A stretch of DNA of 64,000 nt. It comes from Streptomyces marispadix. Its GTDB lineage: Bacteria > Actinomycetota > Actinomycetes > Streptomycetales > Streptomycetaceae. Each line of letters opens with the position of its first letter. Positions within the stretch are counted from its first letter, which is position 1. Below the pieces are notes generated by a model, which saw nothing but the letters and a program-made list of their open reading frames with translations, was not told the origin of the DNA and did no database searches. The stretch covers positions 2,728,001-2,792,000 of the forward strand of contig NZ_JAKWJU010000002.1 in the NCBI RefSeq assembly GCF_022524345.1, written 5' to 3'. The position numbers were made by a program, and so were the translations under genes. Shown here in pieces: positions 26,795-35,818 of this stretch.

Positions 26795-28245
26795 GCCACC
26801 GTCCTTTCCCCTCGTGCGTCGCCGAATCCCGCAGCGTCGCCGAATCCGTCGTAGCGGATGCCGAGTTGGGCGCACACGGCGTGCAGCTCGGCGACGTGGT
26901 CGCCTGGCACGGCGTGGATGTGGTTGGCGCCGAACTTCGAAAGGAACTCCTCCGCCTGGCAGTTGAGCGATGCGAACGCGTGCGGCCACTCCCATGTCGA
27001 GGCCCGCATCATGCGCTCGTTGGTCTCCTCGTCGTAAGTCTCGAAGCCGCCGCGCATCACGTGCATGCGGTACGCGCCGTCGTGCCGGGTCAGCCGTGCG
27101 AACGTCATCTCGCCGGGTGCGGCGAGGTGTTGTACGGAAGCGCCTCCCGCCGGGAAGTAGAAGACCTCCGGGTGGAGGCTGACGTGCCGCATGTTCTCGG
27201 CGGGGTCGTCGGAGCGTGCCGCGTACCAGGTGGCGTGCTGACCGGAGTTGCACAGGTCCCAGACGTCCTTGTCGGCGTGGTAGTGGCGCACGTCGGCGAA
27301 GAGCACCGGGTCGCCGGTGAGCAGCTTCAGTATCTGCATCGTCAAGGCGGCGTCCATGTCGGCCTCGGTGGAGGTGACATGGGTGTCCTTCGGTCCCTCC
27401 CAGTCGTAGGGGTCGTTGAGGAACGCCTCGGCGACGTCCATCGTGCAGAAGTTCGCGGTCAGTTCGGGCTGGCCCTTGATCCCGGAGAAGTCCAGGTTCC
27501 ACTCGTCGATCAGCTCGCGCATCGCGTAGTACGTACGGATCTGCCGCTCCAGGAGCTGCGGGGTGAGGCGGTCGCCGTCGTAGTGGACGGCGGCGGCGTG
27601 CTTCTCCAGCCATTCGCGGGCGGCGGTGACGCGCTTCTGGCCGGCGTTCTCGCTGCGGCGTACGACCTCCCACTGGTCGATCTCCTCGACGTCGACGCCG
27701 AAGGTCCTCATCCACTGGTCGGTGTTGGCCGTGGCGGTGTACATCCCCATGGGGCGCCCGCCCACGCGCCCGAAGGTGGAGCCGCGCAGGCCCGTCACGG
27801 CCGACGCCGCCCTCACATGGGTGAGTATCCGCTCGCGGACGGCCGGGTCCTCCAGGTCGCCCCACGCACGTGCGTGCGTGCGGCCGAGCTGGTCGAGGGC
27901 GCCGCCGCCCGCCAGCATGCCGACCATGCCCGGGAATCGGGGATCGATGTTGGCGACGAGCAGCAGCGGGCCCGGCGTCGACTCGGCGGCCAGGGCGGTG
28001 AAGTGCGGGAACGTCCACACGGAGTGGTGGAGGATCGTGATGTCCGGATGGCGGTCGGCCACCCAGCGTGCCTGTGAGACGGCGAGGGAGTTGCTGCCGA
28101 CCTGCTCCGGTGAGACGAACACCTCGTGCCCCGAGTCCCGCAGCACGCCCGCGAGTCGGGCGGCGGACCGCTCCACGTGGTCGTGGACGTCGCGCTGAAC
28201 GTAGTCGCGGCCGTCGGTGACCGGGAGCAGACCGATGCGTGCCAT
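26791..28245 (-). CDS. L-fucose/D-arabinose isomerase family protein
   Basis: The 484-residue protein belongs to the FucI-like ketol-isomerase family, which interconverts L-fucose/L-fuculose or D-arabinose/D-ribulose using Mn2+. The likely metal ligands are E294 (TSTEADMD), D318 (FADVRHYH) and a C-terminal histidine in ANHIHAVPGDH (441-443). It is shorter than E. coli FucI (about 590 residues), matching the compact FucI-like subgroup. GGAGG lies five bases before the ATG at 28245. It is translationally coupled to the downstream FGGY kinase and follows the two permease genes after an 80-bp gap. In context, D-arabinose is the most economical substrate. Confidence 0.85.
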   Translation of the reverse strand: MARIGLLPVTDGRDYVQRDVHDHVERSAARLAGVLRDSGHEVFVSPEQVGSNSLAVSQARWVADRHPDITILHHSVWTFPHFTALAAESTPGPLLLVANIDPRFPGMVGMLAGGGALDQLGRTHARAWGDLEDPAVRERILTHVRAASAVTGLRGSTFGRVGGRPMGMYTATANTDQWMRTFGVDVEEIDQWEVVRRSENAGQKRVTAAREWLEKHAAAVHYDGDRLTPQLLERQIRTYYAMRELIDEWNLDFSGIKGQPELTANFCTMDVAEAFLNDPYDWEGPKDTHVTSTEADMDAALTMQILKLLTGDPVLFADVRHYHADKDVWDLCNSGQHATWYAARSDDPAENMRHVSLHPEVFYFPAGGASVQHLAAPGEMTFARLTRHDGAYRMHVMRGGFETYDEETNERMMRASTWEWPHAFASLNCQAEEFLSKFGANHIHAVPGDHVAELHAVCAQLGIRYDGFGDAAGFGDARGERTVA

Positions 28246-28325
28246 GGAAATCCTCCAGACGTCGATACGTGGCTGAGTTCTGCGTGCTGCTTCTGTGTGC
28301 TGCTTCAAGTGGTGTGCGCTGCCTG

Positions 28326-29135
28326 CTACTTCAGGCCGGACGTCTTCACGGACTCGACGATCTGCCGCTGGAAGCCGAAGAAGAGGACCAGCATCGGCGC
28401 CGCGGCCACCACCGCGGCGGCGAGTATGTAGTTCCAACTGGCCGCGTACTGCGACTGGAACGAGCTGATCGCGAGCTGCACGACCGTGAGGTCCGGGTCG
28501 TTGGTGGCGACCAGCGGCCACAGGAAGGAGTTCCAGTTGGCGAGGAAGAAGAAGATCGCCAGGGCGGAGAGTATGGGCTTCGACAGCGGCAGTACGACGG
28601 AACGGTAGACGCGCCAGTGGCCGCAGCCGTCGACGATCGCCGCCTCCTCCAGTTCCCGTGGAAGCTGGAGATAGAACTGCCGCAGCAGGAAGATCCCGAA
28701 CGCGTTGAAGATCGACGGGATGATCAGCCCCGCGTAGCTGTCGAGCATGCCGAGCTGCCGTACGACGACGAACAGCGGGATCAGCACCACGGGCGCGGTG
28801 ATCAGCAAAGTCGAGAAGATCACCGTGAACAGCGCCTCACGCCCCGGGAACCGCAGTCTCGCCAGCGCGTACGCGGCCATCGAGTGCAGGAACAGCGCCA
28901 CGACGGTGACGACGGCCGAGACGACGAAGCTGTTCAACAGGTAGCGCGCGAAGGGCACTTCGGTGAAGACGTAGGCGAAGTTGCCGAATGTCACGTCGTG
29001 CGGGACCAGCCTGCCGTCGTTGACGTCGTCACGCGGCTTCAGCGAAGCCGTGACCATCCACAGGACGGGGAAGAAGGCCGCCACGGCCAGCACCCCGGTG
29101 AGCGCCGTCAGCGCCCAGCGGGCCCTATCGGTCAT
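28326..29135 (-). CDS. Carbohydrate ABC transporter permease (MalG type)
   Basis: This 269-residue inner-membrane permease has six predicted helices. The coupling-loop motif that contacts the ATPase is EEAAIVDGCGHWRVYRSVVLP, and the C-terminus FFGFQRQIVESVKTSGLK is typical of the CUT1 MalG-like partner. It overlaps the upstream permease by 11 bp. No ATPase gene is in the locus, as is usual for streptomycetes, where a shared MsiK-type ATPase energises many CUT1 importers. Confidence 0.93.
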   Translation of the reverse strand: MTDRARWALTALTGVLAVAAFFPVLWMVTASLKPRDDVNDGRLVPHDVTFGNFAYVFTEVPFARYLLNSFVVSAVVTVVALFLHSMAAYALARLRFPGREALFTVIFSTLLITAPVVLIPLFVVVRQLGMLDSYAGLIIPSIFNAFGIFLLRQFYLQLPRELEEAAIVDGCGHWRVYRSVVLPLSKPILSALAIFFFLANWNSFLWPLVATNDPDLTVVQLAISSFQSQYAASWNYILAAAVVAAAPMLVLFFGFQRQIVESVKTSGLK

Positions 29136-30102
29136 CGTCGAACCTCCCGCCCCTCGTCGCCTTGAAGATGGCCCCGGAGCAGAGGAGCATCGCCAGCACG
29201 AGGACCGTGCCCATGGCGGATGCGTAGCCGTACTCCCCGAAGACGAAGGCCTGTTGGTAGATGTAGAAGATCGCCAGCGAGGTGCTGTTCGCCGGTCCGC
29301 CCTCGGTGAGCACGAAGACCAGCTCGAAGCCGCCGGTGATCGCGGCCACCGTCGACATCAGCAGCACGAAGAAGCTGGTCGGCCTCAGCAGCGGCCATGT
29401 GATGGTGCGGAACTGCGTCCAGGGCCCGGCGCCGTCGATGCGCGCCGCCTCGTAGTACTCCCTGGGAATCTCCTGGAGACCTGCGAGGAAAATGATCATG
29501 TAGTAGCCCATCATCACCCAGACGAAGACGGCGATGACGGAGTAGAGCGCGGTGGAGGGGTCGCCCAGCCAGGAGTGCCCGGCGAAACCGGCCGCCCGCA
29601 GGCCCTGGTTCACCACCCCCACCTGGTCGTCGAACATGAACTTCCACAGCAGGCCGACGACGACCAGGCTGATGACGTACGGCAGGAAGAACAGCGTCCG
29701 GAAGACGCCGACGCCCGGAACGCGCTGCCGTACCAGCAGCCCCAGCCCCAGGCTCACCACGAACAGCAGCGGCACCAGCACCACCACGTAGACGCCGGTG
29801 ATGCGCATGGACTCCCAGAACAGCGGATCGTCCATCATGCGCGCGTAGTTGCCGAGGCCGACGAACTCGTACGAGCCGAAGCCGCTGACCTGGAAGAAGC
29901 TCAGCACCACGGAGAGCACCATCGGCAGGCCCACGAAGACGGCCAGGCCCAGCGCGTCGGGAGCGATGAAGAGCCCGGCGGCGATCCACTCGCGGTGCCG
30001 GCGGCCGAGGCGCCTGCGCGGACCGGGGCCGTCGGCGCCGGGGGCCGCCTTCGCGGTGGTCGGGGCGGCCGCCTGTGACCGGGCCGTGCCGTGCAGGGTC
30101 AT
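29125..30102 (-). CDS. Carbohydrate ABC transporter permease (MalF type)
   Basis: The 325-residue permease starts with a 40-residue Ala/Pro/Arg-rich cytoplasmic tail, then six helices beginning WIAAGLFIAPDALGLAVFVG. The EAA loop is REYYEAARIDGAGPWTQFRTI. This is the MalF-like partner of the following gene in a CUT1 importer. Its ATG overlaps the stop of the binding-protein gene (ATGA), and its end overlaps the next permease, so expression is tightly coupled. Confidence 0.93.
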   Translation of the reverse strand: MTLHGTARSQAAAPTTAKAAPGADGPGPRRRLGRRHREWIAAGLFIAPDALGLAVFVGLPMVLSVVLSFFQVSGFGSYEFVGLGNYARMMDDPLFWESMRITGVYVVVLVPLLFVVSLGLGLLVRQRVPGVGVFRTLFFLPYVISLVVVGLLWKFMFDDQVGVVNQGLRAAGFAGHSWLGDPSTALYSVIAVFVWVMMGYYMIIFLAGLQEIPREYYEAARIDGAGPWTQFRTITWPLLRPTSFFVLLMSTVAAITGGFELVFVLTEGGPANSTSLAIFYIYQQAFVFGEYGYASAMGTVLVLAMLLCSGAIFKATRGGRFDDDR

Positions 30103-31532
30103 ATCAGGCTCGCCCCCTTGTAGCTGCGCACATACGCCTCGACGGACTGTGCGGCGCGCGCCGCCTCTTCACCGACGTCGCGCCCGGCGAGCATCGAGCC
30201 CTGGAGGGCGTCCGACATCGCCTTGTAGACGACGGGCGGATAGCGCGGTTCGGGGCGGCCTCCGGGGAAGACCTCCTCCTTCATGTACTTCATCGCCCAG
30301 TCGTCGTAGCCGCCGCGCTCGGTGCCGCGCCGCAGCGCCGACTTGCGCGGCGCGATGTCGCGCTTGGCCTCGATGCACCAGTCCGTGATCCGGTCGACGC
30401 ACTCGTCCTCCATCGTCCCGAGCGCCCACGCGCAGAACTCGGCCGCGGCCTGCGGATCACGGCCCTTGGCGTTGGCGCAGAACGACCAACCGCCCAGCGC
30501 GGTCGTGTACTTGCCGCCCGGCGGAAGCGGATGCTTGAACATCCCGTACTCGAGGTCCGGCGCGAAGGCCTTGAGGCTCGCGATCTCCCAGATGCCGCTG
30601 TGCCACATTCCGGCGCGGCCCGCCTTGAAGCCGGAGATCATGTCGTCGCCGGCGGGCGCCGTCGTGGGGGTGATGCCGCTGCGTACGGCGTCCTGCCACA
30701 ACTGGAGCGCCTGGCGTACGGGACGGGAGTCGACGGTGACGGCGCCGTGCTCGTCGAGGACGTCGCCGCCGCCCAGCCACATCCACGAGTACCAGAGGAA
30801 GTTCTGGAGATAGCCGGGAAGGGTCTTCAGCACGAGCCCCGCACGGGTCTTCGTCGTCAACTTCTCGCCCACGTCCAGCAGTCGGTCCCATGTGGTGGGA
30901 ACGTCGCCCTCGGACAGGCCCGCCTTCTCCCACACGCCCACGTCGTAGAAGACGGCCAGCGGCTCGACCTCCATGGGCAGTGCGTAGACCTTGCCGTCGA
31001 CCATGCGGCTGTCGAGCGTGTCCGGGTGGTAGTCGTCCAGGGCCCGCCTGTCCATGTACGGGGTGAGGTCGGCGAGCACGCCGCCGTTGTAGTAGCGCAG
31101 GAAGTCGCCGGGGCTGGCGAGGAAGATGTCGGGGCCGTCGCCCGCGGCGAAGGCGGTGGGGAGCTTCGAGCCGTTCTGATACGTCGGCGGCGGCATGTAC
31201 AGCAGCTCGATCTGCCTCTTGTGGGACCGGTTCCACTTCTCCACCAGGTCCGTGAACCACTTGCTCTGCGCGTTCAGCGCCGGGTCCTCGGAGCGCTGCG
31301 GTGCGTAGAAGTTCCAGAAGCGCATCGGCCCGTCGTCCGCGCTCGCGCTGCCGCCGCAGCCGGAGGTGACGGCCGCGGCCGCTCCGGCGGCGCCCGCGGC
31401 CAGCAGCCGCCGCCGGGTCATCCGGGAGTGCGAAGTCCCCGTCGTGACAGTCGTGTTCGCCGTGCCAGTCGTGTTCGCCGCGCCCGTCGCGCCCGTCGCG
31501 CCTGTCGTGCCCGCCGTCTTGCTCGTGTCCAT
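30099..31532 (-). CDS. Extracellular sugar-binding lipoprotein of an ABC importer
   Basis: The 477-residue solute-binding protein carries an unusual Thr/Gly/Ala low-complexity lead of about 35 residues, followed by a Tat-like lipoprotein signal: RRR (40-42), a hydrophobic run and the lipobox TSGC with C59. The mature part is a family 1 binding protein (MRFWNFYAPQRSEDPALNAQ, then GDGPDIFLASPGDFLRYYNG). GGGGGAG precedes the ATG at 31532, which supports this start over the in-frame ATG at 31421, where the signal would begin directly. It lies 14 bp after the GH172 gene and should deliver the sugar to the two permeases. Confidence 0.92.
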   Translation of the reverse strand: MDTSKTAGTTGATGATGAANTTGTANTTVTTGTSHSRMTRRRLLAAGAAGAAAAVTSGCGGSASADDGPMRFWNFYAPQRSEDPALNAQSKWFTDLVEKWNRSHKRQIELLYMPPPTYQNGSKLPTAFAAGDGPDIFLASPGDFLRYYNGGVLADLTPYMDRRALDDYHPDTLDSRMVDGKVYALPMEVEPLAVFYDVGVWEKAGLSEGDVPTTWDRLLDVGEKLTTKTRAGLVLKTLPGYLQNFLWYSWMWLGGGDVLDEHGAVTVDSRPVRQALQLWQDAVRSGITPTTAPAGDDMISGFKAGRAGMWHSGIWEIASLKAFAPDLEYGMFKHPLPPGGKYTTALGGWSFCANAKGRDPQAAAEFCAWALGTMEDECVDRITDWCIEAKRDIAPRKSALRRGTERGGYDDWAMKYMKEEVFPGGRPEPRYPPVVYKAMSDALQGSMLAGRDVGEEAARAAQSVEAYVRSYKGASLI

Positions 31533-31546
31533 GGCCGCAACTCCCC

Positions 31547-32626
31547 CTAGTCCACTTCGAGTTCGAGGAGTCCGGGAGTCTCGGGACGCCCGGAGGCGTC
31601 CGGCGAGTCCAGATAGAACAGCGCGGTCGAGGCGATGTCGTCGCTCGTCGGCCGGTACCGGTGCCGCAGCCCGTTGCCGTTGCCCGGCCCGATCCCCAGG
31701 GACTGCACGGTCACCCGCAGGTCCTCCGAGAAGCGGACGGGGTCGGGGACGTGCCACCGGTACATCCCGAACCGCTGCTGGCTCGCGTAGAGCCCGTCCG
31801 GACGCAGGATCTGGTTCAGCCCCAGATACGGCGTGGTGTACGCGGTGTAGCCCTGCCCCTCGACGTCGAAGTTCCAGGCGCCGCCGAAGTAGTCCTCCGT
31901 GCCGGTGCCGCAGATCGTCGGGAATTCGCCGTCCCCGTCGAGGTAGAACTTCACCTCGCCCTCGCCCCACCAGCCGGGGCTGTTGGTCCCCCAGGCCAGA
32001 TACGTCCCCACGTACTGCCCGCGCCCCTCGACGCCCTCCAGCAGCGTGTGCGTCTCCCCGTACGGAACGGGCCTGCTGCGCCGCCAATGGGCGTGCAGGA
32101 AGCAGGAGTCGGCGGGCACGTCGCCCGACTCGTAGTCGATCTGGTAGTAGAGGACGACCGTCTCGGCGGAGAGGTTCTCCAGCGTGAGGCGGGCGCGCTC
32201 GTAGAAGGGCATCGGCCAGTACGAGTTGAAGCCGCCGTTCGGATTCGCGGCGACGAGCTGCGACGAGACCTGGCTGAAGACGTTCCAGCCGTTGCAGAAG
32301 AAGTCGCCGAGCGGCACCTCGACCGCGGGCTGCGCGGCACCGTCCCAGTACGCACGCAGCAGAGTGCCGCGCCAGGCCCGGTGGGGCGCCGTGGTGCACC
32401 AGATGTGCCGCACCGTGCCCGGCCCGGCGATGTCGGCCAGCTCGGCCGTCTCACCGGGGGCGATCTCGATGCTGGGCGAGATCTTCCAGCCCCGGCCCAG
32501 GCCACCGGCGGCTTGTGCGCCGGTACCCTCGGTGGCCCGGCCGCCCGCGCCCTTGGCGCCGGTGAAGTTCTCCGGACTGACGGAGCGGGTGATCTTGTCC
32601 GAACGCCTGGCCAACTCGTCGAGCAT
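31547..32626 (-). CDS. GH172 (DUF2961) furanosidase
   Basis: The 359-residue protein is a DUF2961 member, a family now classed as GH172, whose characterised members act on alpha-D-arabinofuranosides and fructofuranosides. Hallmarks are ISPSIEIAPGETAELADI, PGTVRHIWCTTAP, VPLGDFFCNGWNVFSQVSS and FPTICGTGTEDYFGGAWNF. The first 45 residues (RRSDKITRSVSPENFTGAKG) are also typical. No signal peptide is present, so it likely acts in the cytoplasm on imported oligosaccharides. GGAG lies five bases before the ATG at 32626; a GTG six bases earlier is possible. It is the first gene of the six-gene operon and divergent from the LacI gene. Confidence 0.88.
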   Translation of the reverse strand: MLDELARRSDKITRSVSPENFTGAKGAGGRATEGTGAQAAGGLGRGWKISPSIEIAPGETAELADIAGPGTVRHIWCTTAPHRAWRGTLLRAYWDGAAQPAVEVPLGDFFCNGWNVFSQVSSQLVAANPNGGFNSYWPMPFYERARLTLENLSAETVVLYYQIDYESGDVPADSCFLHAHWRRSRPVPYGETHTLLEGVEGRGQYVGTYLAWGTNSPGWWGEGEVKFYLDGDGEFPTICGTGTEDYFGGAWNFDVEGQGYTAYTTPYLGLNQILRPDGLYASQQRFGMYRWHVPDPVRFSEDLRVTVQSLGIGPGNGNGLRHRYRPTSDDIASTALFYLDSPDASGRPETPGLLELEVD

Positions 32627-32674
32627 GGACACTCCGTGGGTCGAAAGCGCGGGGGTGGCGATAGGGGATCAGGG

Positions 32675-32688
32675 TGAAATCGATTTCT
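32675..32688. promoter_or_regulatory. Putative LacI-type operator O1
   Basis: TGAAATCGATTTCT contains a perfect 12-bp palindrome GAAATCGATTTC (32676-32687). It lies about 50 bp upstream of the GH172 start and has the same half-site as the second palindrome at 32795. Confidence 0.7.
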
Positions 32689-32793
32689 TCACTTGCCGTT
32701 CGAGGGCCGTGCTCATCGAGGGGAGCAGAGGGGGACGACGGCGGCAGGGGACGTCGGATGGGCAGAGCTCAACAGGTGTGCTCGCGGCTCCTG

Positions 32794-32822
32794 TTGAAAT
32801 CCATTTCACGCGAACGTAGGGT
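32794..32822 (+). promoter_or_regulatory. Putative promoter of the lacI-type gene
   Basis: TTGAAA (32794-32799), a 17-bp spacer and TAGGGT (32817-32822) form a good housekeeping-sigma promoter reading towards the regulator gene. The -35 box lies inside operator O2, which suggests autorepression. Confidence 0.55.
32795..32808. promoter_or_regulatory. Putative LacI-type operator O2
   Basis: TGAAATCCATTTCA is a palindrome with 6-bp arms TGAAAT/ATTTCA and a central CC. Together with O1 it gives a consensus TGAAATCSATTTCA, of the size and symmetry expected for a LacI-family repressor. The 120-bp spacing would allow DNA looping across the divergent region. Confidence 0.72.
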
Positions 32823-32895
32823 TCACCGCAGAAGGTGTCAAGAGGTTGGGCACAGCGGCTCCCACCAGCCGGTGCGCAGCGTGTAAGGAGTCCCG

Positions 32896-33906
32896 GTGGC
32901 AAACATCAGCGATGTGGCACGTACCGCCGGAGTCTCTCCCGCGACCGTCTCCCGGGTCTTCAACGGCGGCCGGGTCACCGCCGAACGCGCCGAGCGCGTC
33001 CGCAAGGCAGCCGCCGAACTCGGCTTCTCCCCGAACCGCGTGGCCCGCTCGCTGCGCATGCAGCGCGCCAGCGTCATCGGCCTGCTCATCCCGGACATCG
33101 AGAACCCGTTCTTCACCTCCCTCGCCCGCGGCGTCGAGGACTCCGCCCAGCGCACCAACCTCTCGGTGGTGCTGTGCAACACCGACGAGGACGTGGAGAA
33201 GGAGCGCCGCTACCTCGACATAGCCCTGGCGGAACAGATGGCGGGCGTGATCGTGGCCGCCGCCTCCCGCAAGCGCACCGACCTCTCGGCGCTCACCGCC
33301 CGCGGCATGCCCGTCGTGGCCGTCGACCGCCGTCCACGCGCCGCCGCCGTCGACGCCGTGATGGTCGACAACCAGCACGGCGGCGAGGACGCCACCGCCC
33401 ATCTGCTCGAACGCGGCTACCGCCGGGTCGCCTGCATCACCGGGCCCGCAGGCGCCTCCACCTCCGAGGACCGGCTCGCGGGATACCGAGCGGCGATGCA
33501 CGAGGCCGGCGTCCCCGACGACTGGACCCGCGCCCACACCAGGCACGCCGACTTCCGCGTCGACGGAGGGTACGCGGCCATGCGCGAACTGCTCGCCCTG
33601 CGTACGCCGCCGGACGCCGTGTTCGTCGCCAACAACCTGATGACCGTGGGCGCGCTCCAGGCCCTGCGCGAAGCGGGCATCGAGCCCCCGGAGTTCGGCG
33701 TCCTCTCCTTCGGCGACGTTCCGTGGGCCTCCCTGGTCAGGCCGCCCCTGACCACCGTCCAGCTTCCCTCGTACGACCTGGGCGCCTCGGCGGCGGCACT
33801 GTTGCAGGACCGACTGGCGGGCTCGGACAAGCCGCTCCAGACGGTGGTGCTGCGCACCGTGCTCCAGCCCCGCGAGAGCACGCGGGGGCCGGACGGGGCG
33901 GGCTGA
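32896..33906 (+). CDS. LacI-family transcriptional regulator
   Basis: The 336-residue regulator has an N-terminal LacI helix-turn-helix (ISDVARTAGVSPATVSRVFNG, residues 4-24) with a hinge helix region (ARSLRMQRASVIGLLIPDIEN) and a periplasmic-binding-protein-like sensor domain. AAGGAG lies six bases before the GTG start. It is divergent from the GH172-importer-isomerase-kinase operon, and two matching palindromes lie between them. I infer that it represses both directions until a pentose or oligosaccharide ligand binds. Confidence 0.93.
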   Translation: MANISDVARTAGVSPATVSRVFNGGRVTAERAERVRKAAAELGFSPNRVARSLRMQRASVIGLLIPDIENPFFTSLARGVEDSAQRTNLSVVLCNTDEDVEKERRYLDIALAEQMAGVIVAAASRKRTDLSALTARGMPVVAVDRRPRAAAVDAVMVDNQHGGEDATAHLLERGYRRVACITGPAGASTSEDRLAGYRAAMHEAGVPDDWTRAHTRHADFRVDGGYAAMRELLALRTPPDAVFVANNLMTVGALQALREAGIEPPEFGVLSFGDVPWASLVRPPLTTVQLPSYDLGASAAALLQDRLAGSDKPLQTVVLRTVLQPRESTRGPDGAG

Positions 33907-34075
33907 CCGGGCGGCGCGTGCGGGGCTGACCGGGCCCGGCCGGGCCTGGCGCTGCGGCGCCGGTCGAGGCGGCGGCGCTGCACGGGGCTGTGGGCGGCCC
34001 GACCTCACTCGACGAGCGATTGTCGGTGCGCGGTGGGAGCCTGATTCGTGTCAGGGACCTCCGAAGGGAATCGCC

Positions 34076-34867
34076 ATGATCACCACTGACTACTCCGTGG
34101 GCTCCCCCTGCTGGCTCGATCTCGGCGTGCGCGACTCGGCTGCCGCGAAGAGCTTCTACGGCGGGGTCTTCGGCTGGACGTTCCAGCCGTTCGGATCGGG
34201 TGAGGAGGAGTTCGGCCTCTTCAAGTCCGACGGCAGATCCGTGGCCGCTCTCGGACCGCTCGACGAGGGCGCCCGCTCGGCCTGGATGATCTACTTCAGC
34301 ACCCCCGACCTCGACGCGGCCTCCAAGAGCATCCGCCAGGCGGGAGGCACGGTCCGCGTAGAGCCCTTCGACGTCAACGACCAAGGGCGGATGGCCCAGT
34401 TCACCGATCCGCAGGGCGCCCAGTTCGCGGCCTGGCAGGCGGGCAAGACTTCGGGTCTGGAGGTCGTGGACGAGCCGAACTCACTGATGTGGGTCGAGCT
34501 GTACACCACCGACTCAGCCCGTGCGAAGGAGTTCTACAAGGGGCTCTACGGCTGGGAGTTCACGGACATGCCGATGCCCGGCGACCAGGGCGGCACCTAC
34601 ACGATCCTCGGCCCCTCCGGCGCTCCCCAGGAGCGTATGCACGGCGGCCTGATGGAGGTCCCGTCCGAGGCCCTCGCCCTGGCGGGCGGCCAGCCGTTCT
34701 GGCACCCGGTCTTCCACACCACCGACTGCGACGCGACGATCGCCAAGGTGAACGAGCTGGGCGGCAACGTGGTCATGGGCCCGGAGGACGCGGAGGGCGT
34801 GGGACGCATGGCGGTCTGCCTCGACCCGTTCGGCGCGGACTTCGTGGTGCTGACGCCGTCCATGTGA
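34076..34867 (+). CDS. VOC-family protein with two glyoxalase-like domains
   Basis: The 263-residue soluble protein consists of two tandem vicinal-oxygen-chelate modules (about 8-125 and 138-262). Each starts with a similar beta-strand (SPCWLDLGVRDSAAAKSFYG and LMWVELYTTDSARAKEFYKG) and ends with a conserved strand (MAQFTDPQGAQFAAWQ and MAVCLDPFGADFVVLTP). Such proteins are metal-dependent enzymes or antibiotic/metabolite-binding proteins; activity cannot be told from sequence. The ATG at 34076 is preceded by GAAGGGAA. The gene stands alone. Confidence 0.88.
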   Translation: MITTDYSVGSPCWLDLGVRDSAAAKSFYGGVFGWTFQPFGSGEEEFGLFKSDGRSVAALGPLDEGARSAWMIYFSTPDLDAASKSIRQAGGTVRVEPFDVNDQGRMAQFTDPQGAQFAAWQAGKTSGLEVVDEPNSLMWVELYTTDSARAKEFYKGLYGWEFTDMPMPGDQGGTYTILGPSGAPQERMHGGLMEVPSEALALAGGQPFWHPVFHTTDCDATIAKVNELGGNVVMGPEDAEGVGRMAVCLDPFGADFVVLTPSM

Positions 34868-35035
34868 CGGGACGGTTCCGGCGGTCACGGGCCACCCCGC
34901 TCCGCGCTTGGCCGCTACGGCTACGGCTACGGCTAGCAACTCGCGCCCGGGGGCGGGGTGTTGCACCTGGGCCGCGGGTGCCGTCCGTACGGTCGAGCAC
35001 GCACGCACTTCCGGGCGCGGGCCCTGCCCGCCCCC

Positions 35036-35749
35036 TCACGCATCCAGCGCCTCGCGCCACTCCCTCACCAGGCGGGCGTCGGCCGGGCCGGACCAGCCGG
35101 TGGGGCGGGCCGCCGTGCCGATGTGGAAGGCGGTGACGCCTGCCTCCGCGAGTGGTGCGACATGTTGCAGTCGGAGGCCGCCGCCCGCGACGACCGTGGG
35201 GCCGTGGCCCGGTTCGGCCGCGGCGGACCGGGCGGCCTCCGAGCGCAGCACGTCCAGGCCCTCGTCGACTCCCGCCGGCGATCCGGCGGTCAGATATGCG
35301 TCCGGCCCGTGGCCCGGCTCCGCGAACTCCGTCAGCGCCTCACGGAGTCGGGCGCGGTCCGCCGCGTGGTCGACGGCCCGGTGGAAGGTCCAGGGGCAGG
35401 GGCCGATGACGTCGGTGAGGGCGGTGATCGCATGCAGGTCCGGGTGGCCCTCGGCGTCGAGGAATCCCAGTACGAACTCGTCGGCGCCCTCGGCACGCAG
35501 GGCCCGCGCCTGTGCGCGGAGCACGTCGAGCGCGGCATCGTCGCCCACCGTGAATCCGGCGTTCCCGCGCAGCATGACCCGTACCGGAAGGTCAACCGCG
35601 GCGCGGACGCGGGCGAAGGTCTCGCGCGGCGGGGTCAGGCCGTCGGCGGCCATGTCGGTGACCAGTTCGAGGCGGTCGGCCCCTCCCGCGTGTGCCGCCC
35701 GTGCGTCGTCCGCGTCGAGGGCGATCACCTCGAGAATTGGTCTAGACAT
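35036..35749 (-). CDS. cutC: CutC family protein
   Basis: The 237-residue TIM-barrel protein of the CutC family has LEVIALDADDARAAHAGGADRLELV at the N-terminus, VRVMLRGNAGFTVGD, and CPWTFHRAVDHAADR in the middle, with a C-terminal VVAGGGLRLQHVAPLAEAG phosphate-site-like loop. CutC was named for copper homeostasis in E. coli, but that role is disputed and the family probably has an enzymatic function. The ATG at 35749 has no Shine-Dalgarno. It is divergent from the HD-domain gene, 69 bp away. Confidence 0.88.
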   Translation of the reverse strand: MSRPILEVIALDADDARAAHAGGADRLELVTDMAADGLTPPRETFARVRAAVDLPVRVMLRGNAGFTVGDDAALDVLRAQARALRAEGADEFVLGFLDAEGHPDLHAITALTDVIGPCPWTFHRAVDHAADRARLREALTEFAEPGHGPDAYLTAGSPAGVDEGLDVLRSEAARSAAAEPGHGPTVVAGGGLRLQHVAPLAEAGVTAFHIGTAARPTGWSGPADARLVREWREALDA

Positions 35750-35818
35750 GTATGTACTCTGTCACACGGTGCCCCGCACCGGAAGTCGGCACCGCCGCCC
35801 AGGTGCACAATCGCCGTC

